A stretch of 64,000 bases of DNA from Fennellomyces sp. T-0311 (taxonomy: Eukaryota; Mucoromycota; Mucoromycetes; Mucorales; Lichtheimiaceae), in the NCBI GenBank assembly GCA_025266875.1, contig JALLLT010000046.1:186001-250000 (forward strand), given 5' to 3'. Under the pieces are notes generated by a model. The model was not told where the DNA came from and did not search any database. It saw nothing but the letters and a program-made list of their open reading frames with translations. The translations under genes were made by a program, and so were the position numbers. Shown piece by piece: positions 34,066-46,570 of this stretch (position 1 is the first letter of the stretch; each line of letters begins with the position of its first letter).

Positions 34066-36373
34066 TTGCCATCTTCAGACCCATCTTCCTCAACGGGTTT
34101 GCCGAAGCGAAAACGTCAACGTCTGAATTATACCCTCAGCGATACTACTCAACACGACATGCAAATCAAAGACAACCACACTGCCCCTGCCGCCTCCCAA
34201 AGCAACGGCAAAGCGTCAGTAGACAATTCGCCTGACATGCTTGGTCATGTCAAGAAAGAAGAACTTGTTCGTCTGATACTACAGTCATTAAACGACCTTG
34301 GTTATCGGTAAATGCCTCTTTTTTCTTTTTTCCATTCTGCAGTTATGCTTATGCAGAAACACTCCACTTGTGATAGCGATGCTGCGGGCACACTTCAAAA
34401 AGATTCTGGGATTGCTCTAGAGTCAGATACAGTTAGTCGTTTTCGTCAAGGGATTTTGTCGGGCGATTGGCGGTTGGCAGAATCGTTGCTTGCTACGTTA
34501 CCGGGAATCCAAACAAACGACTTGCTGCAAGCGCAGTTCCTGATTAGGCAGCAGAAGTTCTTGGAACTGCTCGAAGCACAAAAGACAATGAAGGCATTAC
34601 ATGTATTAAGAAACGAATTGACGCCCCTTGGTCAGAGCGTCGAACGACTGCATCAATTATCAAGGTAGATTTGATATCGGTTGCCCATCATACGTACATA
34701 CATTGATCACGGCATCGCGTAGTTTAATATTCTGCTCATCCGTCGAAGATATCAAAGCACAGGCTCAGTGGGATGGTGCCGAAGGAACATCAAGGCAGCA
34801 GCTGCTGGTGGACTTACAAAGTAATTGGGCGGCGAGGGTGGGAGGGGTGGATGCGTTGCTTATCAATGTTTACCTATCTAGACTACATTCCGCCGTCGAT
34901 TATGATCCCCAACGAACGGTTACTGACGCTAATCAATCAAGCGTACGAATGGCAACGGCGGGGTTGCTTGTATCACAGCAGCAGCACCGCTGATTTCTCT
35001 TTATTCGCTGATCATGTTTGCGACAAGTAATTAAAGCAGAATGTGTGCGTCGACGAGGCTGTCATTGACCGTCATTGTAGAAGCCGGTTCCCTTCCTCGA
35101 CTGTCAGAGTCCTGGAGGGTCATACCGACGAAGTGTGGCACCTGTCATTCTCAAATAGCGGACGGTATCTGACATCCGTCTCAAAAGATAAAACGTGCAT
35201 CGTGTGGGATATGAATGTAAGAAGCAATCCGTAAATGGGAACGGGATGGCGTCATCGCTGGCACTAAATGGATGGGTAGACGTTCGACCAAAAGCAAGTT
35301 CTCACGGGGCAAGACGAAGGCGCTTCCTACTGCGCTTGGTCGCCCGACGACTCCAAACTACTGGTGTGTGTCGACACGTCATTGGTGCTATGGGATCCAT
35401 TGGTACGGGTTGCACACGTTTAGGATGAATGGAGAGGGAGTTTTGCTGATGCATGAGCCATGTAGAACGGAACACTGCTGCGAACATACAACGAACACAA
35501 GGATCAAGTCACCAGTTGCGTGTGGCTACCTGATGGCGAGCATTTCATTTCAGGAGCATGCGACACGTCTCTATTCTTATGGGTAAGCCGGTTACCAAGA
35601 ACACGTTGCGCTTGTTGCTTAATGTGCGCCTTGTGTGACAGAATATAGATGGCCGAATCCAGAACAGATGGCCCACGAACAGAACTGTCGACATGAAAAT
35701 CACGCCTGATGGTCGGCGACTCGTGACCATCAGCTTTGACAAATGCATTGGAATCTATGACCTTGATGGCTTCAAGTTAATAGATATCGGGTATGCGTAT
35801 TGGTTTCTTCTTCTTTGGGCATATCTCTCTGACTGACAGTGTAGCAAAATCGCCGAGCATGAAATGATCACGTCCTTGTCAATCACGCGAGATGGTCGGT
35901 ACGCGCTGACAAATGTACAGGATTCGCAGGAGCTGCACTTGTGGGATTTGGAGGAGCATCAGCTTGTGCGGAAATACTCTGGTCAGAAGCAAAAGTCGTT
36001 TGTGATCCGCTCGACGTTGGGTGGTGATGATGAATCGTTCGTACTAAGTGGCAGTGAAGGTAAGGGTCCCGCGGATATGCGTTGAAGACAATACCCTGAC
36101 GTGGCTTTCGCAGACAACTGCTTGTATGTATGGTCGCGAGAACATCAGACCCTCCTGGAAGTCCTTGAAGGTCACACCGGAACGGTAAACTGTGTCAGCT
36201 GGTGCCCAGTGGGCTCACCCAGATTCGCTTCTGCCAGCGATGATAAAACCATCCGAATGTAAGTTGCTGAGCGAAAAAAAAAAAGAAACAAGCCAATGCA
36301 CTTATTAACGTGTGAATACAGTTGGGGTCAGCCATGCGAAGCAGAGAATGGCCCGGATAAAATCATTGTATAG
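34066..36373 (+). CDS. GID7: GID7/WDR26 homologue, CTLH-WD40 subunit of the GID E3 ligase
   Basis: Scaffold of the GID/CTLH ubiquitin ligase, which in yeast degrades gluconeogenic enzymes. About ten exons. After a disordered Ser-rich leader with a basic patch (PKRKRQRL) come a LisH helix (LILQSLNDLGYR plus DAAGTLQKDSGI across intron 1), a CTLH domain (VSRFRQGILSGDWRLAESL, QAQFLIRQQKFLELL), the family linker DYIPPSIMIPNERL, and WD40 repeats. Examples are VLEGHTDEVWHLSF...DKTCIVWDM, VLTGQDEGASYCAWSPDD, LLRTYNEHKDQVTSCVWLPDG and VLEGHTGTVNCVSW...DKTIRIWG. The order and wording match WDR26/Gid7 closely. No ATG exists in frame between the upstream stop at 33967 and 34159, so the true start is either the Met at 34159 or an upstream 5' exon; the coordinate given marks open frame only. 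The stop is at 36371-36373, 176 bp from the convergent poly(A) polymerase-like gene. Confidence 0.9.
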
Positions 36374-36549
36374 CTGCTTCATCTGTGCAGACTAGCTGCG
36401 TGCATGTTTATATATCTTTCATCTGTACAGAAATAAGATTTCTTCTTCATTTTGTGTTGTTTGTTTTCGGAATACACGTGCAAATTGTCGACATTTTGCA
36501 AGGATAGTGAGGTTTATTGTACATTGTGGTGTTGGAGTGTGGCTAAGTT

Positions 36550-38449
36550 TTACATGTGTTCTTTGATCAAGCTATCGATGTCTCTCCTTTTGGCTGCAGT
36601 GATGTGAACAACGAGATCCCGCTCTTTTGTATTGCGCTTTGAATCCACCACGCTTCTGAACATTTTGACCTGACGAGATATGTCGATCGTGTTGCCTTCT
36701 AGCCTCAAAATGGGTCAATTGCTATTCCGTTGCATCCTGTCAACCGCTTACCGTTGTCTTCGGCCGGAATGACGTCCAGTCCGATCAGGTAGATTGTTCT
36801 GTGCAGCAGACCCGGATCCATCGTAGGCCCCTTGCGCACCATTTCTGTCTTTTCGATGCGATCCCCAAGCTGCAACATGGTCTTTTCACCACGATTGCGG
36901 TAGCTGACTGCCTTGACGTATGATTTGGTATATGGCTGGATTTGTCGGATTTCGGGCACTTCTTCAAGGAATTCAATCAACCGTGGCAAAATATCCGGAA
37001 TCTTGCGTAGCCTTTAGCGCATGGCATTAGACCAAATCTACATGCCCGTATCTTCTGGCCTTACCAGGACTCATGGGTTGCCAACGTATCTGATGAAAAC
37101 ACAACTTTTAAAATATGTGTGAAGCTTCGTACTAGATCAAACGGTTTGAAAAGCTTGCGTATCATCGCCTCATCGCTATCAAATTCTGACCGCATGATGC
37201 TGTTGCCTGCGCACACATTAACCATTTTAGATCATTTTCACCCGCACTTGGTTTATATATATATAGTTTGGCTTGACTCACCTCTGCTAAATTCCCTTCG
37301 TAAGACCCGCAGCGTTGACTTTGTGACATGCGGAGCCGCATTTTCAACGCGATAACATGGTGTAAGAATGGGCATCGGCGCAGAAGTAAAGTCAGTCTGC
37401 CGTGTTCTGTGAGTATTGAAAGAACATCTTTTCCCCGCAAGACTTTTACCAGGGATTTATAGTCAACGGGCGTGCCATCGTGGTCAGCGATAAAGTCGGT
37501 CAGCATAACTGGCGTGGGCCAGGGCCAAAGGGACCATTGTGCAAAGAAGGCAGCAAGCAGGCTCGACACGCCTATCGGATGTTTGGCTGCTCGCTCATTC
37601 ATATATGTCTTGAGTAGTAGCAGGGTCAAGGCGTTGCTGTTCAGATAGCCTATGAACTTATCGTACAACGACCGCTGCATCGACCACCACTTGATACACT
37701 GCACAACCGTTCGAAATACTCCCAAGTGATCCGGATCAATATGTTTCAGCATGAACTGCAACGTGCGCGGACCTGTCTCACGTATTACTTTGTCATGCAA
37801 ACTCGTTTTTTAAACTTTTCTTTATGCCATTACCCGAAAAGGACCCCATGCAAGGCTCATCCAAACCAACCAGCAACGCGTTGTCGAGAATGTTGATATC
37901 ACGAGCGATTGTGTCCTTTTTTAAGCGAACAAAGCTAATGTCCACCTACAATCACAGCTGTGAGCACCGTGTCCCTTTAGTCATGGCGTGTTCGCGTACT
38001 GGTATTCGATCGATGGTGCATTTAATGATCGGCACTCTGGCATTGTCGAGAACCTAGAGGTTACACGCGTTAGAATAGCCCTTCTTTTTTTTCGATAGTA
38101 TCAGAGTACGCACAAGGATATCTTGAACGGTGTGCTGCTTTTTCAGAATATCTGCAAATAGTCGAAAGAAATCGCGACGACGCACGGGCGACGGACTTAT
38201 GACACACACGTCAATATCACCAGTTGCGAGGTGAGCTCCCAATCCATAAGATCCAAAAGGTATAATTTGACATTCAATGTTGTCCTTCTTGAGGTTGCTT
38301 TCTTGCCGGATTTCGTAGATCAATGGTGGACGAAGTTGTTGCAGTAATTGCATGATTCCTTCACTGCTCGAATGACAACCTAGTGTTATACACATGAAAT
38401 GGCGTGAGGGAGAACTCTATTGCTCACCGTCTTCGCAGTTGATTATCAT
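36550..38449 (-). CDS. Poly(A) polymerase-like nucleotidyltransferase
   Basis: Adds nucleotides to RNA 3' ends in the canonical family (Pap1). The exons were joined by eye: MIINCEDG, then PFGSYGLGAHLATGDIDVCV with the GS and DxD catalytic motif, VPIIKCTIDRIP|VDISFVRL with the third catalytic Asp, and NALLVGLDEPCMGSFSG. Next come ETGPRTLQFMLKHI, VFRTVVQCIKWWSMQR (central domain), WSLWPWPTPVML, IYLIGLDVI, and a C-terminal RNA-binding-like segment ending DSLIKEHM before a TAA at 36550. All three catalytic Asp are kept, but the protein is short and diverged: the normally invariant CRVTDEI stretch is replaced, and the Lys/Ser-rich C-terminal tail of Pap1 is missing. It may be a secondary, specialised paralogue rather than the essential Pap1. 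The start ATG at 38449 is tentative. Confidence 0.75.
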
Positions 38450-40452
38450 TTTCAATGATATTGTTTCTTATAAGATAATTTGACCATGAGCCATCCGAGT
38501 ACATGTGAAGTAGTGTGGTATCGCCTGTGAAATTGACGCTGCTCCGCTTCCAAATTCATAACGGGTTCAATTTCGTGTAACTAAATACACATTCATTGCA
38601 TTATCAGCCCACGCCGTGCAGTGCGTGGTAGTGAATGGTATACGCATATTAGACAAGCTTGTCAAAAAGCCAGAGCCATTAGGACGAAACCTGCATCCTT
38701 GACAGACGCTACTTTACCGACGAAGGCTGATGCTTTGATTGCTATTATTCTGTGTGACATACAATTTGTGCTTCTTTCATCAATTTGACACCACCACCAT
38801 AATGCTTCTTTCCATTTTAGCAGACATGATAGTACATATAGTACGTGCCACTTTACCCTTGAACCAAATAAGTGGTGAGGTCATTTTTGTTTACATTGTT
38901 TACCAAATAACTGATGATTGTTGTTCGGTGGCAGAAAATGTCCCTGGAAGTGTCTCGAATAACATTAACGAATCAAGTAGTACGCTTCGCCTTTCTCATC
39001 ATCGTTCAATGCATAACTTCTCCTACGCCACCATATAGGCTTGGGCTTAATCCTTCGTACTGCTACAAATCTGTCAAGACAAACAAGTTCGGGTTTTCGA
39101 CGGTGGTGCTACTAGTTTACATTAACCTACTTACACGCGTTGCTGAAGAATGACATATGCATTAGCCATCCATGGATGCATATTAGTTTAGTATCCATAC
39201 TGCCAGTAGTCCTGTCAACAGCATGTTTTGCATAACTACTGCTACGTTGGTCATAATACTCGAGGTAGCTGAATACGCACCGCACTTTTGGGACACCGGT
39301 AACCAAGCTGCAAAAGGGATTATATGCCAGTGTATACTGGCTTCGCTTGCGCAAAAGGCCGATCAATGTACCAAGATATCTCGTGACTGATTACCTCCTC
39401 TTGATCCGCGTGACTTTGGTTACATTTGGGTATAAAGTGATATGGCAAGCAAAAACTGACATTTATGTTCCCAGTGAAAAGGTGCCACTAGTACAGTGAA
39501 TACGAAGTAATCGCTCCGTTGCCCGCTTGAACATGGCTTGTATGACCAAACAAGATTCAAATGCTCAAAATACATCGTCTGCTGATATAGACCGTAGCGT
39601 GCACTATGGGGATATTGGGTTTATGATTAGTCTACTGTGAGAAACGTATTGTACTCATGTGACACCTTCTAGCAATATTCGAACTTGCAAAACATCGTTT
39701 CAACTGGCAGACGCGCCTATTTGAATACCTGTAAGTGTTTTATGCGAATATGACTTATTCATCGTTAGGAATTCAAACAATCCTAAAGCCCATATAAATG
39801 TGTGTGCTTTCGCTACGGGAAATGTATATTTCTATATCGGGCAGTCGTGTCCATCAGATCAAGGTACTGTCGAATCTGGCTTACAGGATGTCTGTCGCGC
39901 ACATAGAGTATACAAAAATGTACGGTATGTCACTTATTTATCGCTATATCTCTCTGCCAAATGTCATCCTTTGTAAATACAATATACCATAGCAATGGAT
40001 GACAAGATACATGGGAAATATGCAGCTAAAGCCGAAGCGCAATTATTTCATTCGTTCCGATGACATTTGGATGGTCCTTGCTATTTGTGTGTCCCCAGAA
40101 TTCTAGTGTATTCCCACCAGGTTGCGTATTCCTGGTACATGATAGGTACTGTGGCCTATTCAGTATACTTTGTGTCGCTTTTGTCTACTAATATTACAAT
40201 GTGGAACTAGCACTTTTAGAAAATCGTAACACCGCGGGAATATACATGACAAAATACACGATGACTGTGAGAGTGTGGCATGGAGATGTGGTCAAGGTTT
40301 TACGTATTTTCTGTTATACACCATATGTGGGCTGGCATCGTGATTTACAGGAAAAGAAATTACTATTTTGGGACAACTTTAGGAGCATATAAAGCAAAAA
40401 TAAGCTTGGATTTCCCTTTTATTGACATCCCTGTTGAGTGGAAACGACAGCT
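38450..40452. other. Intergenic, poly(A) polymerase-like to MFS carrier
   Basis: 2 kb between divergent genes, so both promoters lie here. Only short non-conserved ORFs; no repeat or RNA gene recognised. Confidence 0.4.
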
Positions 40453-42329
40453 ATGCCGACCCAGTTCGAAACCTCGGAAAAAGAAGAAATCCATTATACT
40501 GAAGATGTGCGACAAGATGGCTCCGTCTCAAGCACAGAGGCAGAGAAGGGACCGGCGGTTATCATAGATAATGAACCCGCTAAATCGTTCGAGGGCACGC
40601 CAGAGGAGAAGGCATATCTACGAAGATTGAATTGGTGGTTCATGCCACTGGTTGGTATGATTATCTTTGTTCAGGTAACTGTTATTATAATCACCATCAA
40701 GTTGCAATTCGTGTTAAAGTACTCATGAATCCGGTTGTAGTTTTGCGACAAAGCATCTCTTAGTGTTGGTCCAGTATTGGGTTTGAATGCTGATCTACGC
40801 TTGACTGGTACACAGTTTTCGCTTGCGGGATCCCTTTTTTATCTAGGCGCTTTGATCTTTCAGGTAATTAATCATAGGCAAGTGATGCACAGTCAGAACT
40901 ATGGCGACTGATTTCTTACGCGCCCAGATTCCAAATCAATTCATACTTCAACGTGTTCCACACGGCAAATACCTCGGTGCTTTGCTTGTGATCTGGGGTT
41001 TGGTCAGTGTTGATTCAACGACCTTTTTTTTTCCTATTGCTGACATGGAGTATACAGGTCATGGGAGCTACTGGAGCTTGTCAGACCTTTCCTCAATTTG
41101 CCGCTTGCCGGTTCCTCCTTGGTCTGTTTGAATCGGCAGCAATTCCAACTCTCTATTTGGTTGCTGCAACGCTGTACCGAAGAAGCGAGCAAGCTATGGT
41201 TTTTGGATACATTACATTGTGTAATGGTGTCGGTGCTGCTATTGGAACAGTAGTTGCCTATGGTTTTGCTCACTTGAACAATGCTCGTGGCATCAAGAAT
41301 TGGCGCTGGTATGAAATGAGCCATGTATTGCTTTGTTATATGTACTTACACACCGTTCAAGGAATCATATCACGTTTGGATCATTGACTGTTCTTTTGGG
41401 GATCATTGCTTGGTTTTTCCTTATTGACAAGCCAGATCATAAGTTACTCAAACTCAATGAAACTGAGAAACTCATTGCCAAGGACCGTACTCGCGATAAT
41501 GCGGTTGTCAAGAACAGAGTCTACAAGTATCGTCACATCTGGGAATCGGTCAAAGAGCCTCGTTATTGGCTTCTCTTGCTTAGTGGCATGATGATCGCTT
41601 TGCAAAATGGTGGTATGCTTGTCTTTAGCACAACTCTTGTGCTTGGCTTAGGTTTCAATGTAAGTAATTTGATTGTTGTATGAATTTGTTTGCAACTTAC
41701 TCAATGGACATGTCAATGAAACCTTTTAGCATATGGATTCGTTGTTGCTTCAAATTCCAAGTGGTTTGGCAGGTTCTTTGGGTGTCTTTGCTGCCGTTCT
41801 TCTCGCACACAAGACCAAGCAGCTTATTTGGAGCGCCATGTTTATGATCACTATTGGTGTAGCTGGTCTCATTATCCTCTGTGCTATTCCGGTAAGTTTG
41901 AGCAATCCTATTGACTTTTTCGAAGGCTAAAATGTCACACACGCCCACAAGGATGGAGCAATAAAACTCTTGGGCTTCTATCTAAGCTGGGCTGGAGCTG
42001 GGTCCTACGCCCTTCTAGTGACATACATTGGCAACAATGTCAAGGGTTACACGAAGAAAATCTTTTACAACGGGTCGGTTACGATCGCATATACTATCGG
42101 TAACTTTGTTGGTCCATTGATGATGGTCGAGCACCAAGCACCGCGCTACTTGGGAGGTGTCGGTGGATTTCTTGGAGGATTTGTTGTGGCGTTCTTTTGC
42201 TACTTCCTTATTCGTATCCAGGGAGCACGGATCAATCGTAAACGCTTAGCTAATAGTACAGGAGAGGAAACCGACGTTTATCTCGACTTGACAGATAAAG
42301 AGGACAAGAACTTTATCTTCCGTTTGTAA
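40453..42329 (+). CDS. MFS transporter, allantoate permease (anion:cation symporter) family
   Basis: Plasma-membrane carrier for organic anions or vitamins (Dal5, Tna1, Vht1 type). Seven exons (40453-40674, 40741-40863, 40928-41002, 41058-41308, 41362-41659, 41730-41891, 41952-42329) sum to 1509 nt, 502 residues, in frame throughout. A hydrophilic acidic leader of about 60 residues precedes LNWWFMPLVGMIIFVQ. Then come FCDKASLSVGPVLGLNADL (the family DK/x-L motif after helix 1), FYLGALIFQIPNQFILQRVP (helix 2-3), CRFLLGLFESAAIPTLYLVAATLYRR (helix 4 with the RFxxGxxE signature), the large central loop with ESVKEPRYW, and YLSWAGAGSYALLVTYIGNNVKGYTKK in the C-half. These are characteristic of the family; substrate cannot be told. 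The upstream in-frame GTG is not a start. No neighbouring pathway gene hints at the substrate. Confidence 0.9.
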
Positions 42330-45300
42330 TGCAGTTGACTCTTTTAATTAGCTACTTTGTAATTAGCTACATATGTAGTATTTTCTATGTACGTAATAAG
42401 ATTTTATATACCATTTTCAAGTATTATTACTTAACAGCGACTTCCATTTCTATGTGCATTATTTTTTACGAAACCTAATTATACCCAGGAAATAGAATTA
42501 GCTACTAATCAGCATATGAAAATTCACACGCACCCTGGAAGTTTAACCGTAGTTACTATATCACGCTTTTTTCGTAACCCCTTATGATAAGGCGTGAGAA
42601 GTGCGTACAAGTGTCTCCTTCAGTTACCATGATTGAGGCATACTTACAAAGACGTGCTGCCTTTAAAGCCTGTTGTATGTGAATATTGGCCGACAGCCAT
42701 GTGCCGCTATATTAGTGAAATAGCCGGAGCAAGGTCTATTAATGTTACGGGCAGCTATCGTACAAAAATCAGTGCGTTTGTTTGGATTATGCTAGCCATT
42801 AGACAAGTTTTGACCTTAATCCCGTGGTAAATTTTAGCATGGACGTATAAAAGTACGAATGGCGTATTGCACTTTTTTAAACGACAAAGTAAAAGCACAT
42901 TGGTCAGCAATGGTCACCAAAAGTTCGTCATCCGCCTTGAGATTAGCATCGGAACAGCAAAAGAATGTTGTCAAGCCCAATGTTGTCAATTGTTTCCAAA
43001 AAAGAGCAATGGAGAAATGCGTAATTAATTATTATTTGCTGGTGCAGGCTTTTCAAGGTTATATCACGGGAAAAAGTGATATTTCTTGCAAGTGGAACGT
43101 ACCGTGTACTTATATCTTAGCACTAAGTATCCTGCTGCGTATGTACACTACCTTTTTATGTTAATTCTGCACATTATACCTAAACATAATAGCGAAGCAC
43201 CTAACGCCGTTCTTTGATTAATCAGAGCACTCTCTTTACGGACATCATCCACCTTGTCATGGCTGGTCTTGTACCCGAGATTATTCTATATATCACACTA
43301 AGCAACTGTTGTCATACGTTCTATATATCACTTAAGCTGTGAATGTTGATGCAATGATGAGATAGCGGTAATCCACCGCTATCGTTTAGTCTAAGAATAA
43401 CATATTTTGTACTTTCTGCACCTGTGTCTTCATCAATGCCGCCAGTTTCGCTAAATAAATTTCTGGGATCTCCTTTGCATTTGATTTTAAAGTTATAACT
43501 AATAGCGTAATAGTGTTGCTGTCTCTGCCGTAAACCTAGTCGATGAATGAGAACGATTGATCGAATTGTCAGCTAGAACCTGATTGTTCACCTTTATTTC
43601 TTTGAGTCTATATATTTTACTCCAAAAAATTAGAAAACAATGTAGAGAAATAGGGATAGAAACAATGGTATTATAATCTTCACAAAAAGGATAATAAAGT
43701 ATTCACCAAACCAGTCAATATTACAGAACGGTATCGATGCTACTTCCTACGATAATGATATTGAATATGTTGCGGCGACAATAACGCGTCTGAGTCTCTG
43801 TACCACTTGTGCAATATCTTTGGCACAACTCTATTATGTGAAGTACTTTCCTCAAATACGGCAAGAACGACCATGGGCGATGCTGTGGTTGTCGATGGAG
43901 TGAAAAAGTCGCACATTCGTTGCGCGAACTTCTCTCAAAAACCAGCGAGGAGATTAAGCTACGTATAACTGTATATCATCATTCGAAAATACCCCAAATC
44001 TTCATCTTCGTCGCTGATACTGGAAGCAGCCTGTTACTTTTTTAATAAGTAACCCTACCAAGATTGATATAAAATAGAATAGAGGATTCACGCTTGCTAC
44101 ATCACACAATTCCTTGGCCCACTTTAGGATTTATGTAGATGCGTTAGGATATGTTTCCGAGCAGATACTTGGCACCTTTAAACTTGCACGTGCATTCAAA
44201 TAGCACAAGAAACCAGTAGATGTATTGTAGTGATATTAAACTGACGCACGCGTTTCCTTTGTACCCTCCTATGAACTGCGTCGAGTACAAATGATGAAGT
44301 CCAGAAACGACTTTGATAGCACAGTGAACATTTAAAAGGTATATTTGTGTACCAGTAGCGACTACTTGGTTTATGATAGTCCTACCTTCAATCACAGGAA
44401 CATAACGTTGATCTATAACCCCTTAAGTGGGTGAAGTACGTTCCTACATATCTGTCTACACCTCCTCCGAACGGCTTAATACATCTTGATTGACTGTAAA
44501 CAAACGGTTTGAAAATCTTTACAGAGCACTTTCGGTGAAGCATCTTGAATGTATACATCGATGGTAAGTACCGCTCTGTGCAATAAAAAAAGACTGATCA
44601 CCTGTTAGCTTGGAAAAAAGTTCCTATATTTAAACTCGTGTCGAATCTAGACTTTATCGCATGGCCATCCTTTTGCGATCGCATGCCTAGCATACTGCTA
44701 CTGTCCGAAAATAGACTTGACGATCCAAACGCATACTATGCAGACTATTTTAAAGTTTAGAGTAAAAGGACCCTTGGATAATGCACAACTAGGTCTGTGC
44801 ATTAAGTTTGTTTGCAAAGAGGTTGTATACGTGCAGGATCAAAATGCAGAATGACGAAAACGACAAACAAAAAAAAAGAATCTGTTCTTTTTTTTTAAGA
44901 AAATTTACATTTTGAGGTATATATGAATATCTTTAGTCCTTCTCTCTCTCTTCTATATTTTCTAAAACGGCTGACGTCGAGGTTTGTAGATATCCACTTG
45001 GGAAAAAAAATGGGTATTAGGCTTGCTCCCCCAAAAAGTACCATGTGTTCCGTTTCTTGACCTTCTGGACTCGTCATACGACCATGTATTCCGCATTTTT
45101 AGACCGGTTTGGTTAAAAACACCGGTTTCACACAATCAATCGGTTATCCATTTTGTGTTACACGGGCGATCCCAGTCGGATGCATTGTGGTACAATGACG
45201 TTAAAATCAATGGCTACACATAAATCCAGAATCTATGCCAATGATGAAAAAAGTAAATAAATAAACCCGAGCAGATGGAAGAAAGGGATATAAAAGAAAA

Positions 45301-45703
45301 GGGTTTATTTTTCGATGATGAACAGAAAGTATATATTTAAGCCCGCAAATTTTTTTTCTCAGGTTAGTATACCACCCTAAGCAGAAAATGGTCCATGTCT
45401 ATAAACCAAGAGAGCGTATACAAAAGTTATATTGATGTGGTTAACTAAATATATCGCTGAAACACATGTTACGTGTGTATCCAAGCATTTTTCCTCCCTT
45501 TTTGACGTGCATTGCAGAGTGACACATCTCGTTACATTCGTGTCACGTTAACTTTCCAAAAGCCAGAAACCAAATGGACTAAAAGAAATTGAAATCTAAA
45601 TTTGGACAAAAAGAGAAGTTTTATTTTCCCCTTCTGAGGGAAAAAATTGCGAGGTTGGGGAAAAGATTAGAAAAAAGTAGTAATAGTACACAGTACAGGG
45701 AAT
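42330..45703. other. Long intergenic region
   Basis: 3.4 kb of AT-rich DNA after the MFS gene. ORFs are at most about 100 codons with no family character. No tRNA, LTR or inverted repeat noticed. The right end carries the 3' UTR of the surface protein gene. Confidence 0.4.
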
Positions 45704-46474
45704 TTAGAAGAGACCGACGGCAGCGGCACCAGCGACGGCCAAAGCGATGGGGCCAACGGTGAGCTTGACACCTGCACTTTCATCAGTTGATTCCTCAGCG
45801 GCGGACGAAGAGCCGGTGGAAGACGAGGAGCTTTTGGCGTCAGAGCCCGAGGCAGAGGCAGATGCAGAGGGCTTGGATGAAGCAGAGGCCGAGGCACTGC
45901 TGCCAGAGGAAGCGGAAGCAGATGGCGAAGTGGAGTTGGCTAATGTAATGCGTTAAATACAAAAGTTGTCAAAGTCGCGCTAACATATATAACAACTTAC
46001 ATCCACTGCCAGCCTCAATAGTGAAGTGACCAGTGAAGGCAATGCTGGGGGATTGACCCAACTCGAAGGCGTCTAATATATCAATTTAGTTGAAACTCTT
46101 TTTTTTGCAATTCACTAAACTAAGTATCTTACAGTCATTGCCGGGAGGAGTGTCGGCGGGAATGGTCCACTTGTAGGAACCGAGCTTGGCATCGACGTCA
46201 GTGGCGACATCAGCAACGGGCTGGAGCAAAGTGGCTTCACCCTTAGCAAGGACAATCTTGGAGATGGTGTCAACGGTAGGGTTGATCCTGAATAATAAGC
46301 CATTAGGAATTGCTTGCTTTATAACTAATTATGTTGTATTTACCAGGAGATGGTGGCCTCCTTGCCAGCAGTGTAGACGGTGCCTTCGAGAGGCGAGGTG
46401 ATGCTGACAATGACCTCTTGGGCAGAGACGGCGACGACGGCCAGGGCAGCAATGGCGGCAACAATGGACTTCAT
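45704..46474 (-). CDS. Kre9/Knh1-like, Ser-rich GPI-anchored surface protein
   Basis: Four exons encode about 200 residues. There is a signal peptide (MKSIVAAIAALAVVAVSAQ), then one Kre9/Knh1 N-terminal-type Ig-like domain: VIVSITSPLEGTVYTAGKEATISW, continuing INPTVDTISKIVLAKG, LGSYKWTIPADTPPGND, YAFELG and SIAFTGHFTIEAGSG. A Ser/Ala-rich O-glycosylatable stalk follows (about 50 residues, SASASS-type repeats), and then a hydrophobic C-terminal tail (VGPIALAVAGAAAVGLF), the layout of a GPI-anchor signal. Such proteins sit on the cell surface or wall; Kre9 itself is needed for beta-1,6-glucan in yeast, but the family in other fungi is mostly uncharacterised. A TATA box lies about 90 bp upstream. 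Strong codon bias (GCC, ACC, AAG) suggests high expression. Confidence 0.88.
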
Positions 46475-46561
46475 TTTTAGGGATAAGGAGGGTGAGTGGA
46501 AAGAACTGTAATGAAAGTGAGAGGGTTGAGTGAAGAAAAACAAGTGGCAAAACTTGATCCT

Positions 46562-46570
46562 TTATATATA
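46562..46570 (-). promoter_or_regulatory. TATA box of the surface protein gene
   Basis: The minus strand reads TATATATAA 88-96 bp upstream of the ATG at 46474, a fitting position for a strong TATA promoter. Confidence 0.5.
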
